From Zanthoxylum bungeanum (lineage: Eukaryota; Streptophyta; Magnoliopsida; Sapindales; Rutaceae): a stretch of DNA of 64,000 nt. The translations under genes and the position numbers were made by a program. Below, one piece after another: positions 8,234-20,018 of this stretch; the stretch's first letter is position 1, and every line of letters begins with the position of its first letter. The stretch covers positions 1 through 64,000 of the forward strand of contig SKCR01025326.1 in NCBI GenBank assembly GCA_019454045.1, read 5' to 3'. Below the pieces are notes generated by a model, which worked only from the letters and a program-made list of their open reading frames with translations, did no database searches and had not been told where the DNA came from.

Positions 8234-9645
8234 AGAAGATGATGAATCACGTAGGATACGGAACTTGTTCTCTTATGTACTGCAGTCATCGGGATAAAAT
8301 GACTAGGTCATGTTTATCCGATTATAGAGACTAGTTACCACCAGATATCCGATATGTGCTTCGTACGGGGCAGACAAAATTCCAGCCCCAGGCCATGCAC
8401 GTGACATCCGATGCTGGATCGAAATACGCAATACTACGTATACTATACCTGATATAGATCACATATTCCTGTAAGGATATTTCTGGAGATTGGGTAGGCA
8501 TGGCGCTTTGCTAGAAGCCAACCTTGTCTTGTAAATCGGTACAAATGTAGTACTAGGTACATACGTGTTCGGATAGACCAACGACCGAATTTACTGCCAA
8601 TATATCCGGGGATCTCATGGGTCGCTTCCCGAAGATTCACCGATGACGTATGACTCGCACTTTATTAATCTGGGATTAATTAGTTGAGAGAGAAAAATTA
8701 ATCTGGGATTAATTACGGAGATATTTTATCTGGGATAAAATATCAATTAAAGAGAGAGAACGATTAATTTGGAATTAATCGATAATTAATATATTCGATA
8801 TATTAAACGAAATTGGATTTCGACGCAGAATTGAAATTAGATTTTATTCGGGCGAAAGAGTTAATTAGAATTAATTCGTTAGCGACGTGAATAGTAATTT
8901 TGCTAGGGAAAGTTATTTAATTAAATTAGATTTAATTTCGTCGCAACGGAAAATTCGTTAATTTGGAATTAGCGAACCCGAGCCCGGGAGTGTTTACGGG
9001 CGCACTCGCATTGCGAATTTAAGTGCTGCCCACAAGTCACATCAAGCGTCAAATCATTAGTCACATCAAGCGTCACAATCACTTGTCACTTTGAGTGATG
9101 TGATAATTTGTCACTTGATTGATTGATGGAAGTGGTTGGAAAGCATTAATTGCTTTTGGCTCCAAAATTGTGTTTGACTTTTTGGAAAAGGTTTTTACAA
9201 TTTTTTGGATTTGATAAAAGTGTATTAGATACACAAAACCAACATTTTCTCTCAAATTTTCTCTTCCTCTCTCTCTCGCCCAAGGGGCATAATTCTTCTT
9301 TTTCTTTTCTGGTTTCACCGTGAATGAGGAGAATAGGAAATTTTGTGGCAAAATTTCCAGAGTGCTAGCACGCTTTATGAGTCTTGCGAAGGTGATAGGG
9401 AACCGCACCCGTGAGCTTGGAATCACCATTCGAAAGCTTGGAGCTTGGAGCTTGGAGCTTGGAGGTGGCCGAAAACTTGGAGGACAGAAACTGCTCACTG
9501 CCGAGAGCTTCAAGGGATCTTGGAGAGTTTTTGTGTTCATCGCATCGCTCAACCGCTCAATGTAAGTATTCCGTAACTTCTTTGATGTATTCACATGTTG
9601 TTTCATTGCTTAAAACGATCCCGGTTAGATCGTAGAAACCCAACA
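8234..9645 (+). mobile_element. Copia-family LTR, plus orientation, 5' truncated
   Basis: The copia LTR of this window reads here in sense orientation, from GATCACGTAGGATACGG-like sequence to the terminal AGAAACCCAACA at 9645. It includes the hairpin-rich U3 (8660-8976), a CT-rich stretch before the transcribed part and GGTGATAGGGAA in U5. About the first 650 bases of the LTR are missing. It directly abuts leader sequence that belongs to a minus-strand element and has no primer-binding site after it. Confidence 0.8.
8664..8976. repeat. Hairpin array in copia LTR U3
   Basis: Short inverted repeats follow one another almost without gaps. Examples are ATTAATCTGGGATTAAT at 8664-8680 and again at 8697-8713, a 10-base stem ATATTTTATC with loop TGG at 8721-8743, and a stem TTCGTTAAT-like at about 8953-8976. 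Most have stems of 7-10 bases and loops of 2-4. The same array is in the other LTRs of the family (near 12550-12860, 20640-20945, 28650-28980, 31790-32085, 40510-40880, 54460-54780 and 58380-58800). Confidence 0.8.
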
Positions 9646-11831
9646 ATTGATTACTATAATCCAATTATAAAATCAACTATTATTGAAATAGTTTGAATAC
9701 AGTCCAACTGTTTAATTAAAACAACGATTAAATATTAGTCCAACTAATATATTAATTTATATTGACGAAAATTTGTAATGAGCGCGTATGGCAAGTAATT
9801 AAACGAATATTGCAAATTTAATACTTGTCTCCCACTATTTTTCGGCGAGCCTGTAACCCTCTGTGGAGTACTCGGGAAACCTTGTTTCCTAATGGGCTAG
9901 GATCCCGTTAAATAACACACAATCTTGACTTTGGCCAACAATTGTATGATAATTAACTAGGTATCAATTGGATCCCATCCAATTCCTAGATCCAGTAGGT
10001 GGACATCCAAGTCCGAAACATATATCTTATATATGCCAATATATCCAATATATTCCCTAACCATTTTCCTCTGAATCCATTAAGCCTTGGCTTTGGCACA
10101 ATAAACTTAATGATCCCAGTTAAGCGGAACCCATTGACCATGGAAAGCTTCGTAATCGATGTCGATGGACAAGAAGTGATATTGACTTTGGCCAACAAAT
10201 CACAACTTGGACAAGACACCGATATGGAACAAAGCCTTCATGATTCAAACACATACGCGACGGACAAAGGTCTTGACTTTCGCCAACAAACCAGTGCCAA
10301 TCTTAGATCTTGAGTAAGAATCACTCAATGGAAGGAAAAATGCTTAATATGTGTTGAGGGTTTTTCGCGTAAATTGGCAACCAATTAATTATCTTTGTTC
10401 AGGTCTCATCATCACACACCCTTAAGCATGCATTCTAAACACATAATAAGGCGTGTAAGTAAATATAATAATGATATGCGGATGGATACTTAAACATTGT
10501 TCCTAGAACAAATCTCTCTATTTCCTCTCTCTCGCTAGCACAAGTATTACTTCTACCCGATTACATAACACTTCTAAAGAAACCTCATTTACATTGAGGG
10601 GAATAGGTGAGAAGAGAAATACAAAGAGTCAAGAGGTAATAGGCTGGACACGCAGGTCCAATTAATAAATTATAAATTTATTACAACGATTTCCAAAATT
10701 GCCCTCACCCATCTAATATCCATCCGATATACATTATGCATACATCGCATCCATGTATTCACACAAAGCATGTTATTAATCAATCTAATCCAATTAATTA
10801 ATCTGAAATTAATGACCATCCAATGTTCAAACAACAATTTGATTTTGCGCGAGTCCGATTCGTTTTACAAATAAGTACTCAAAGTACGAATTCTTGAATT
10901 ATATTAAACTACAATATTAAATCCAATTTAAATTTATATTTAATACTAATTCATTATTTAATTCCAAATTAAATATTACACTTTATTAATGTGCCTTTAC
11001 GACTTAGATTCCAAATCTAATCGTTACGGGTCTCAAAGCCCGATTAACATCCAATGTTAATTTAATTAAAGTCCAATGGGCTTTTAATTAATTTCTTAAG
11101 GCATGGACTTTTGGTCAATATGGGTCAAACCCAATACCGAAGCCCATTTAAGGAATCACCCTTATTTGCCAAGAAATCAATTTAGGCTCATTAGGCCCAA
11201 TTAAAATTAAAGGTCCATTAAGTCATATTTGGACTTTATGGATATGGTTTTGGGCCCAATTGGATCCAACCAATTGGCCTAAACCAAACTTGGCCCAACC
11301 AAGCCCATTAAGCCAAATTACAACTTTATAAGCCCAATTCCAAATTTGGCCCTATTAATTAAATTACCAAAATTCCAAATTTCATAATTTAATTAACCTA
11401 AAGTGTATGCCATAATTAATTAACCAAATTAACATTTCCAAAACATCAATTTACACAATTAATTATGCTAATCATCATCAACTTATGTCCAACACAATTT
11501 AATTAAAAAATCAATCATTTTCATGCTTCTAAGTCACGGCTTTTGTAGGGTTTTCTTTGTCCGATTCGGTTTTAATCCAATTAAATCCTAAATCAACATT
11601 ACCCAAGTGATTTCAACTCATCCAATGATCAAAAACACAAAATCACCATGACATTTAGGGCAAGCATACATTCGGCCAAGCCTAGTATTTGGGGAAATTT
11701 GATCCAATCCAATTTCATCAAATTGATCATGCATAACACTATGTTATCATAATTTTAGCATATCCAAACAATCAATTTCACTCAAACATGCCCAAATCAA
11801 TTTTACCCTAATTTCAATTTCATGCTCAAGT
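9646..11831 (-). mobile_element. Copia leader region (between PBS and gag), no gag
   Basis: It matches the leader of copia A (25560-28030) in the same orientation and the leader of copia B (41371-43626) inverted. It is non-coding, about 2.2 kb, rich in GGCCCAATT-type blocks, and carries three copies of CTTGACTTTGGCCAACAA or a near variant (9924, 10182, 10272). It ends where gag should begin and abuts an inverted LTR. No gene is supported here; its ORFs are not conserved in frame among the three leaders. Confidence 0.75.
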
Positions 11832-11845
11832 GGCTCAAGATACCA
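11832..11845 (-). other. Primer-binding site of copia element F
   Basis: The minus strand reads TGGTATCTTGAGCC one base inside the LTR end. It is a slightly changed form of the initiator-methionine tRNA complement TGGTATCAGAGCC seen in copia A. Confidence 0.8.
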
Positions 11846-11846
11846 T

Positions 11847-13907
11847 TGTTGGGTTTCTACATTAGTCCCGGGATCAATTCAAGCAATGAAATCATGTGTG
11901 AATACTCAAAATAAGTTGTGGAATACTTACAATGATCGGCTTTTGCGATGCAAGGAACAACAAAACTCCTTGAAGCTCTCGGCAATGGTGCTCTTTGTGT
12001 TCCTTGTGAATTCGGTCAACCTCCATGGATGTCCTCCAAGCTCCAAGCTTTGTTTTGTGATTCCATGCTCATGAATAGGTTTCCTATCACCTTAGGATGA
12101 CTCTTCATGTGCTAGCATAAGGGAAATTTGCCACAAATCTTCCTTGTTCTTCTTCTATGTCTCAGTCTTGCCAAGAAATGGAGAAAAAATTGGCTTCAAA
12201 GCCGAGAGAGGGAGATGAGGGAAAATGTTTCCAAAACCGTGTGTGGAGAGAGAGAAGGGCAAGTGTGTTGTGTGTTAGTATTGATTTCCAAAATCAATAA
12301 TAAACATATACCAAAAATTTGGTATTTGCCTTTCAAAAAGGTCAACCAATTTTGGAGCCAAAAGGCAATTAATGCCTTCCAACCACCACCATCACAATTC
12401 ACATCAAAAGTGACTATACATCATATCACTCAAAGTTACTAGACCTCACATCAATCAAAGTGACTAATGATTTGACGATTGATGTGACTTATGGGCCGCA
12501 CTTGAATTCGAAATGCGAGTGGGCCCGCAAACACTCCCGAGCTCGGGTTCGCTAATTCCAAATTAACGAATTTTCTATTACGACGTAATTAAATCAAATT
12601 CAATTAAATAATTTTTCCTAGCAAAATTACTATTAACGTTGCTAACGAATTAATTCTAAATTAAATCGTCACCCGAATTAAAATCTATTTTTAATTCTGC
12701 GTCGAAATCCAATTTCGTATAATATATCGAATATATTATTTTATCGATTAATATCAAAATTAATCGTTCTCTCTCTTTTAAATAATATTTTATCCCAAAT
12801 AAAATATCTCCGTAATTACTCCCAGATTAATTTTCTCTCTTTTATAATTAATCCCAGATTAATAAAGTGCGAGTCATACGTAATCGGTGAATCTTCGGGA
12901 AGCAACCCATGAGATCCGCGGTTATGTGGCAGTAAATCCGGTCGTCGGACTATCCGAAAACGTACGTACCTAGTACTACGTTTTTACCGATTTACAATAT
13001 ATGGTTGGCTTCTAGAAAAATACCGTGCCTACCCAATTCTCCAGAAATATTCTTATAGGAATATGTGATCTATATCAGGCGTAGTATACGTAGTATTGCG
13101 TATTACGATCCAACATCGGATGTCACGTGCAAGGCCTGAGGCTGAAATTGTGTCTGCCCCGTACGAAACACATATCGGATCTCTGGTAACTAGTCTCTTT
13201 AATCGGATAATCATGACCTAGTCATATTATCCCGATGACTGCATTACATAAGAGCACCAGTTCCGTATCCTACGTGATCATCATCTCCACTATGACTGGA
13301 GTGATACTTCTATCTTGACATCACACCCAATACACTACGACTCTCAATATACCCAGAAGAGGCGTACATAGAACCTGTTAAAGCCATGGACGACCAAAAC
13401 CAAAGTATATTGATTGTCGCAAGTATTAGCGGTGCAAGTCTCAGGTTAAGACCAAATACACCTACCCTGATTCGGACTTCCATAGACACATAGTCATACT
13501 ACCAATGGAATTCTGAGGGGTCTATCCAGAGCGAAGCTATTCCCGTACCATCGGTAAACACAACCTCTTATTACACTTGCATGAGTATCCAATACCCAAA
13601 TATGTGAGAACTATGTTGTTATGCTCCCACAACGCGCACAAGTGTAATGCTAGTCTTTTACGCATTATCGATGTCCAATCTCGATAATACTCTGACTAGG
13701 GATATTTAATGATTAAACCTTCGTTGATTGATACTGTCTCATATCATCTCAATCCGGAACTAATCATATGGACCTTTGATCATTTATACATCTTGGTAAT
13801 CTAATTACAAATGATAAAAGGGCAATCTCCTTTGTCACATAGTTAATTTGTACAACAACACCATGATCTGTACAAATAGTGATGCTATGGTTCATAATTG
13901 TCCAACA
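11847..13907 (-). mobile_element. Copia F LTR, complete, minus orientation
   Basis: The plus strand begins TGTTGGG and ends GTCCAACA, giving an LTR of 2061 bases. It aligns with the LTRs of A, C and D throughout: the motifs GGTGAATCTTCGGGAAGC, GGTTGGCTTCTAG and GGTTAAGACCAAATAC occur in the same order. On the right it is inserted in a gypsy RNase H gene. On the left it is followed by its primer-binding site and leader. Confidence 0.88.
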
Positions 13908-14278
13908 ATCACTACTTGTGGCCTAAGGAGTTTTGTGATCCACACAAATCATGAATTGTTGAAACATTTGAGGGTCAAGGTAAGCTAAATGAGAGGCAAG
14001 CAAGATGGATGGAGTTCGTTGAATCCTTTCCATATATAATCCGCTTCAAGCAAAGTAAGGAAAATATAGTGGCTGATGCGCTATCTCGTAGGTATGTTTT
14101 ACTTACTTCAATGAATACTAGAATGTTGGGAATTGGTTTGATTTAGGAACTTTATGCATGTGATTCAAATTTTGTTGAGTTTTATATTACATGTACAAAA
14201 TCTTCATTTGGAAAGTTTATACATGATGGTTTCTTATTTAAGATAAATATGTATATAGCAGTTGTTTGTAGCAACAAC
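13908..14278 (+). pseudogene. Ty3/gypsy RNase H fragment
   Basis: Directly after the copia LTR the plus strand encodes HYLWPKEF, then (one base out of frame) a segment like VIHTNHELLKHLRV. It continues through ARWMEFVESFPYIIRFKQ and ENIVADALSRRYVLL, a hallmark of the gypsy RNase H end. DGFLFK marks the start of the integrase zinc region. There are stops and frameshifts, and the fragment ends where the SINE begins. It is a 5'-truncated remnant split by the copia insertion. Confidence 0.85.
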
Positions 14279-14280
14279 CC

Positions 14281-14436
14281 AGGTGTGTGGCTTGGTGGTG
14301 TAGGGTCCAGGATCTCACCTTGAGGTTCTGGGTTCGAATCCAGGGGTTGCACTTCTTGTAAGAGCCTGGGACAACGGTGGTTTTACCTGCGCCGCGGCCA
14401 GAATGGGTGGTTTGGTGGCGGGGTTTCCATCGTTTC

Positions 14437-14474
<38 letters not shown>
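14281..14474 (+). mobile_element. tRNA-derived SINE, plus strand
   Basis: The 5' part has RNA polymerase III promoter boxes: box A-like GTGGCTTGGTGG (14287-14298) and box B GGTTCGAATCC (14331-14341). A tRNA-unrelated body follows with GGGTGGTTTGGTGGCGGGG and a pure A-run of 37 bases (14438-14474). A related copy lies at 18439-18622 in opposite orientation. I could not find clear target-site duplications here. Confidence 0.85.
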
Positions 14475-14476
<2 letters not shown>

Positions 14477-15290
14477 ATCAATTTGGCCGAAATAAACTTG
14501 AATCAATAATTCATGTACCATTAGTTATTTAAATTGTACAAATATTTGTGAATATATAATATATTTTACACAAACAAACTCAAAATAATTGAGGCACCCA
14601 TTCTTTGTCAAATGATAAACATTTATCTCATTACTAAAGTTAAGACATATAGTTATTTTATATACACTAGTGTTTCATTTTATTATGAATATTGGGAAGA
14701 AAATTTGAGTAAGATATTTAAACTGTGTTAGAGTATTCCAATCAAATTAAATTAGTAAATATTATAAATATGAGTAGAATGGTTGAGCAATTAAATAGAA
14801 AACTCAAACGGGAAATTATCATCTGTTCATTCGAAATTTAGTTAATATTAAAAAATACATCGTTTTGAAAAATATCGTATGTCCACCCAAGTTTATTAAA
14901 AATGATCATTTACCATCCAAAATTTAATAACTTCTATAGATGTTTTATCATCTATTCACTCGAAATTTAGCTTATGTACGAAAAAACAATCAGCTTTCAG
15001 TGAAAAATATTTCCTTTTAATAACTTTGAGTGTATATATGTCATTTTCTCAAAATTAAATATCTTTTCGAATATTTACTAAATTTATAAATAATAATTTG
15101 CGAACTAAAAAATAATACAAATTAGCGCCCCTAGAATTATCACTCCAAACACTGGGCCGTTTAAATCCAGCCCTGTCCAAATCTGGCCCAATAAGAGGCC
15201 GACAAATGAAGAGAATGGATAAGGAAGAATCCGAAATCCAATTAGTCAACCGTCCTCACCGTAAAGAAACAAAAGTAGAAAACGACTACC
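14475..15290. other. Intergenic stretch upstream of SUMO
   Basis: This is AT-rich sequence without a supported ORF or a repeat shared with the rest of the window. The final 200 bases before 15290 become less AT-rich and probably hold distal promoter sequence of the SUMO gene. Confidence 0.5.
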
Positions 15291-15724
15291 GAAGTCTCTC
15301 TCTCTCCCACCACTAGTCCCCATTCCCCACATCTCCACGCATCAACACTCAACAGCCGTTAGATTCTTCGTCCAATTAATTTCAACCGTCCATCACGATT
15401 CCCCAAAAACGATTCCCTTGCCTTCGTCGGACTCAAAACCCTTATCAAATCCCATTAAATCAACGCGCTTACTTCAAAAATAACCTATCCCTACATTCTC
15501 GCGCGTATGATAAGGCTAACAACTCGCTTTCTCCAACCGACATATCGGCAAATAATGGCAAATATGTAATTAAGCATACAGACAGATTATGCTTCGATTG
15601 GGTGAATAGCGTGCAAGTTTTTCGGAGTGTCGTTTATTGGTGCTGCTTATATGTTGGGCAGAGGGGACTGCAAAACCCTAACCTGAGATTCAGAGAGAGA
15701 GTAAAATTCTTAGAATCTGTAAGA
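15291..15724 (+). promoter_or_regulatory. SUMO promoter and 5' leader region
   Basis: A CT-rich tract (GTCTCTCTCTCTCCCACC, about 15294-15311) is followed by a less AT-rich region. A telo-box AAACCCTAA lies at 15673-15681 and GA repeats just before the start codon. Telo-boxes and CT tracts are common near transcription starts of constitutively expressed plant genes. The frame upstream of the ATG stays open back to about 15602 but has no ATG, so I take it as leader. Confidence 0.55.
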
Positions 15725-17032
<1,308 letters not shown>

Positions 17033-17330
17033 AACATTTAGCTACAATTTGGATTACATAGAGTGTCTCTGGAAGACTTGATGTCCGTCTTTTTTCTATC
17101 ATCTTAAATATATGAAAATATTATTATAAAGGACGACATGGATCCTATGATGAACTTGGAATTTAAGTCAGGGTTTTATGTATCAGTTTTTTGCATAAAT
17201 ATGAATGGATTTGTTTTGTCAATTGCTTGTTTATATGTTTTTTATATATGTATATTTTTGCTAAAGAATTTTAGAAGCGTTGTATTTCATCTATTCGTTT
17301 GTTAATAAAATAACTTTTTCCCAAAAATTT
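17033..17330 (+). terminator. SUMO 3' UTR with poly(A) signal
   Basis: AT-rich sequence follows the stop codon. The signal AATAAA lies at 17304-17309, about 270 bases after the stop, in a T-rich setting typical of plant near-upstream elements. Cleavage is expected within about 30 bases; other weak signals could also be used. Confidence 0.55.
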
Positions 17331-18420
17331 TTATTTGTATCTTTTTTTTATAAAATCTCTAATATAGTACTTGATTTTCTATTTTCCAACTAGGTAAATT
17401 TACCACTTGTATGTATAGCCTTTTGTTTTTTGATCTTTGGACTTTCTTTTTTGGGTTTTTGTAGCCAATATTCTTGCCCATCCGAAACTAGCAATCATTT
17501 GTACAATTTTATAGTAATTATCTATAGGTGAAGTTAAAGGATTAATAGTTTTTTACGGTATTTCAAGTTTTTGTACTAATTTTTTATATCTTCACTCTTA
17601 AATTAATTTTGTCCGTTTATATTTAGTTTATTATACAAAGGTCTAATTATAATATTTAAATTAGGTATAAAATTTCTATTCTAATTTAAAAATCCTATAA
17701 GTTTTATAATTCCGTAGTTTCTTCTTTTTGTCTAAAATTGTAATATTTTTGTTACTATATAGGGTTGTAATTTTATTTTACCTTTAATCCTAAGAACTTT
17801 AATTTTTAATTTTTAATTTTTAATTATTATATTTTTTTTGGGTTTAAACTCTGCTTTCATAGAAATCGTTATATGTGCAATATCCATCAACTGATGCAAA
17901 TCCTTAGAGAACAAATCACCAAGATTGAAAACATTACAAGGATCGTCAAGAAAGGTTGAAATGATATAAACCTTAAAGAAATAAAGTCTTTAGAACCCTG
18001 AATATTGATTGCTTGAAACATCACAAATATCAACAACACTTTTGATAAGTCTGCAGTTCTTACAATAATATGTTTGAAGAATAACTCACTCACGAATTTT
18101 ATTATTCAAACCACCAAAAATCCTGTCTAAACAAATCCTAAATCTATCCAAATATGTTAACGTAAACTAAAACCCAAAATATTAAGGAAAAACTCCCTAC
18201 ATGCCCAAACTTATCCACTTGCCCATAGGCTAGTCCAAGCTCTCATCCAATCTTACTTTAGGCCCAAGTTATGCTTGTTACAAACCAAACTTAAAGCCCA
18301 AACAATATACCACACCCTGAACTCCTGAATAACCTATTAAACACATGTACATGGACTGTTATAATGGCTTAAAAACAGGGCATGTTATAAATAAATGTAT
18401 TTAAAATAACAAACTAGGGA
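17331..18420. other. Intergenic stretch downstream of SUMO
   Basis: AT-rich, with a short direct repeat of TTTTTAA near 17800-17830. No supported ORF, tRNA or known element domain is visible. The part from about 18170 has GCCCAA-rich sequence that could be an old LTR remnant, but nothing confirms it. Confidence 0.45.
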
Positions 18421-18438
18421 TATAAAATAATCCAAACC

Positions 18439-18622
18439 TTTTTTTTTTTTTTAAAACAATCGTTAGAAACCTCGCTGCCAAACCACCCATTTTAGGTTTA
18501 AGCGGAGCAAGTAAAACCTCCGGCTGTCTCGGATTCTTATAAGAAATGCACTCTCTGGATTCGAACACAGGATCTGAAGGTCAGATCCTGAATCCAACAC
18601 CACTAAGCCACGGTCATTGGAG
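18439..18622 (-). mobile_element. tRNA-derived SINE, minus strand, with target-site duplication
   Basis: On the minus strand it has box A-like CCGTGGCTTAGTGGTG (18598-18613), box B GTTCGAATCC (18557-18566), the shared body GGGTGGTTTGGCAGCGAGG and a terminal A-run (T-run at 18439-18452 on plus). It is flanked by AAAATAATCCAAACC (18424-18438) and AAAATAACCCAAACC (18625-18639), a 15-base target-site duplication with one mismatch. It belongs to the same family as the SINE at 14281 but is clearly diverged from it. Confidence 0.88.
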
Positions 18623-18639
18623 ACAAAATAACCCAAACC

Positions 18640-19960
18640 CAGCAAAGCATAACATGCACATAACACTTGTAGGACTTGGTCCTTAAATAGATCAAGCTTC
18701 ACCTTGTATAACTTAAATGATGTTAGTGAAGATTGGTTTCTCTCGATTTGTGCATGACTTAAATGTTGATTACTTGTTTGCAAAAGTTGATGAAGATTCG
18801 GCCAAAGCTTGTTGAACATATTCTTGCATTACTTATTTGATTTTTTTGGCTTTAGACCTTCTAATAGGTCCATCAAGAACTTGCAATGGATCTTTAGACA
18901 CATGGACTTGAGCTTCATAACTTTGGATTGCATTATTTCCCCTATCCTCAAAAGGATTCGACCTTTGAATATGAACCTATATCAAACAGGGAAAGATCAA
19001 CAACATTAAAGGTAGCACTCACAGTATACTCACATGGAAGATCCATTTTATAAATGTAGCAATATGATATTTTTTGAACCGGAAACCTCTCTTTAGGCAT
19101 GTATACCTAAACTCAATCTCGAAGTTCAAAAATCACTCGCTTCCTTCCTTTGTTAGCTTTAGAAGCATATTGATCATTCTTTTTCTCAATATGAAGTCGT
19201 GGCTTCTCATGTATAGACTTAACCAATTCAACCTTTTGCTTACCGTCCAAACTAGCTCTTTCATCAACATGTAATAGTATTAAATCCAAAGACGTCAGCG
19301 TTTAAAGACATAAATAATCTCAAAATGAGAATAAGAAGTAAAAGAATGAATGATTATGTTGTATGCAAACTCAATAAAAGGAAAACAATCTTCCCAATAC
19401 TTTAAATTCTTATTAACAATAGTACGTAAAAGTTAAGATAAAGTCCTATTAACTATTTCAGTTTGGCCATCTATTTGTGGGTTTGGTTTTGAATTTCCCT
19501 CACAATACTTTCCAAAAGTAGCTAAGAAACTTAACATCCCTGCCAGAAACAATATTTCTAGGAATTCCATTAAGTCTCACAATATCCCTAAAGAATAAAT
19601 CAGCTATGCTTGTGGCATCATCGGTTTTATAAAACATGCAATGATATGCACCATTTTACTAAATCTATCCACTACCATAAAAATATTATCTACCCCTTTT
19701 AATCCTAGACATCTCTAAAACAAAGTCCATAGACAGGCCAACTCATGGCTCATTAGATACAGGTAAGGGAGTACATAATCCATGAGGTAAAACCTTAGAT
19801 TTGACATTTTTACATACAAGGGATCTATCACAAATACAAATGACATCCTTTTTAATTCTAGGCCAATAAAAATTTTCATGCAACATATCTAAAGCCTCCA
19901 CTATGCGTGATGAGAACCCCGCATGAACGAAGCCCGTGAAACCCACAAAAGATTACTATG
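18640..19960 (-). pseudogene. Ty3/gypsy integrase and pol C-terminus, degenerate
   Basis: Reading down from 19946, the minus strand gives EALDMLHENFYWPRIKKDV and KSKVLPHGLCTPLPVSNEP, the integrase zinc region. [13 protein letters not shown] and QIDGQTEIVNRTLS follow in the core. After several shifts it gives HEKPRLHIEKKNDQYASKA and LPCEYTVSATFNVVDLSLFD, and near 18840-18880 GPIRRSKAKKIK, the usual end of these polyproteins. Stops and frameshifts are frequent. The boundary with the copia LTR at 20019 is not sharp; the last 60 bases before it are unassigned. Confidence 0.85.
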
Positions 19961-20018
19961 CATTCCTAGAAAAGGAACAAGGATGATAAACGAATTCCTT
20001 GAAAAACAATGCCAGTGA

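Noticed and set aside
8234..8260. Target-site duplication ATCAC linking 8246-8250 with 13906-13910
   Set aside because: ATCAC at the left is part of the copia LTR itself (GATCACGTAGG), so the match is a coincidence.
14281..14360. Possible tRNA gene (box A and box B)
   Set aside because: No cloverleaf with paired acceptor stem and no discriminator/T-run terminator at tRNA distance; the long body and A-tail show a SINE.
15602..15724. N-terminal extension of SUMO from an upstream in-frame GTG
   Set aside because: Plant SUMO proteins start at the MSA(T/N) methionine; the upstream frame has no ATG and looks like leader with GA repeats and a telo-box.
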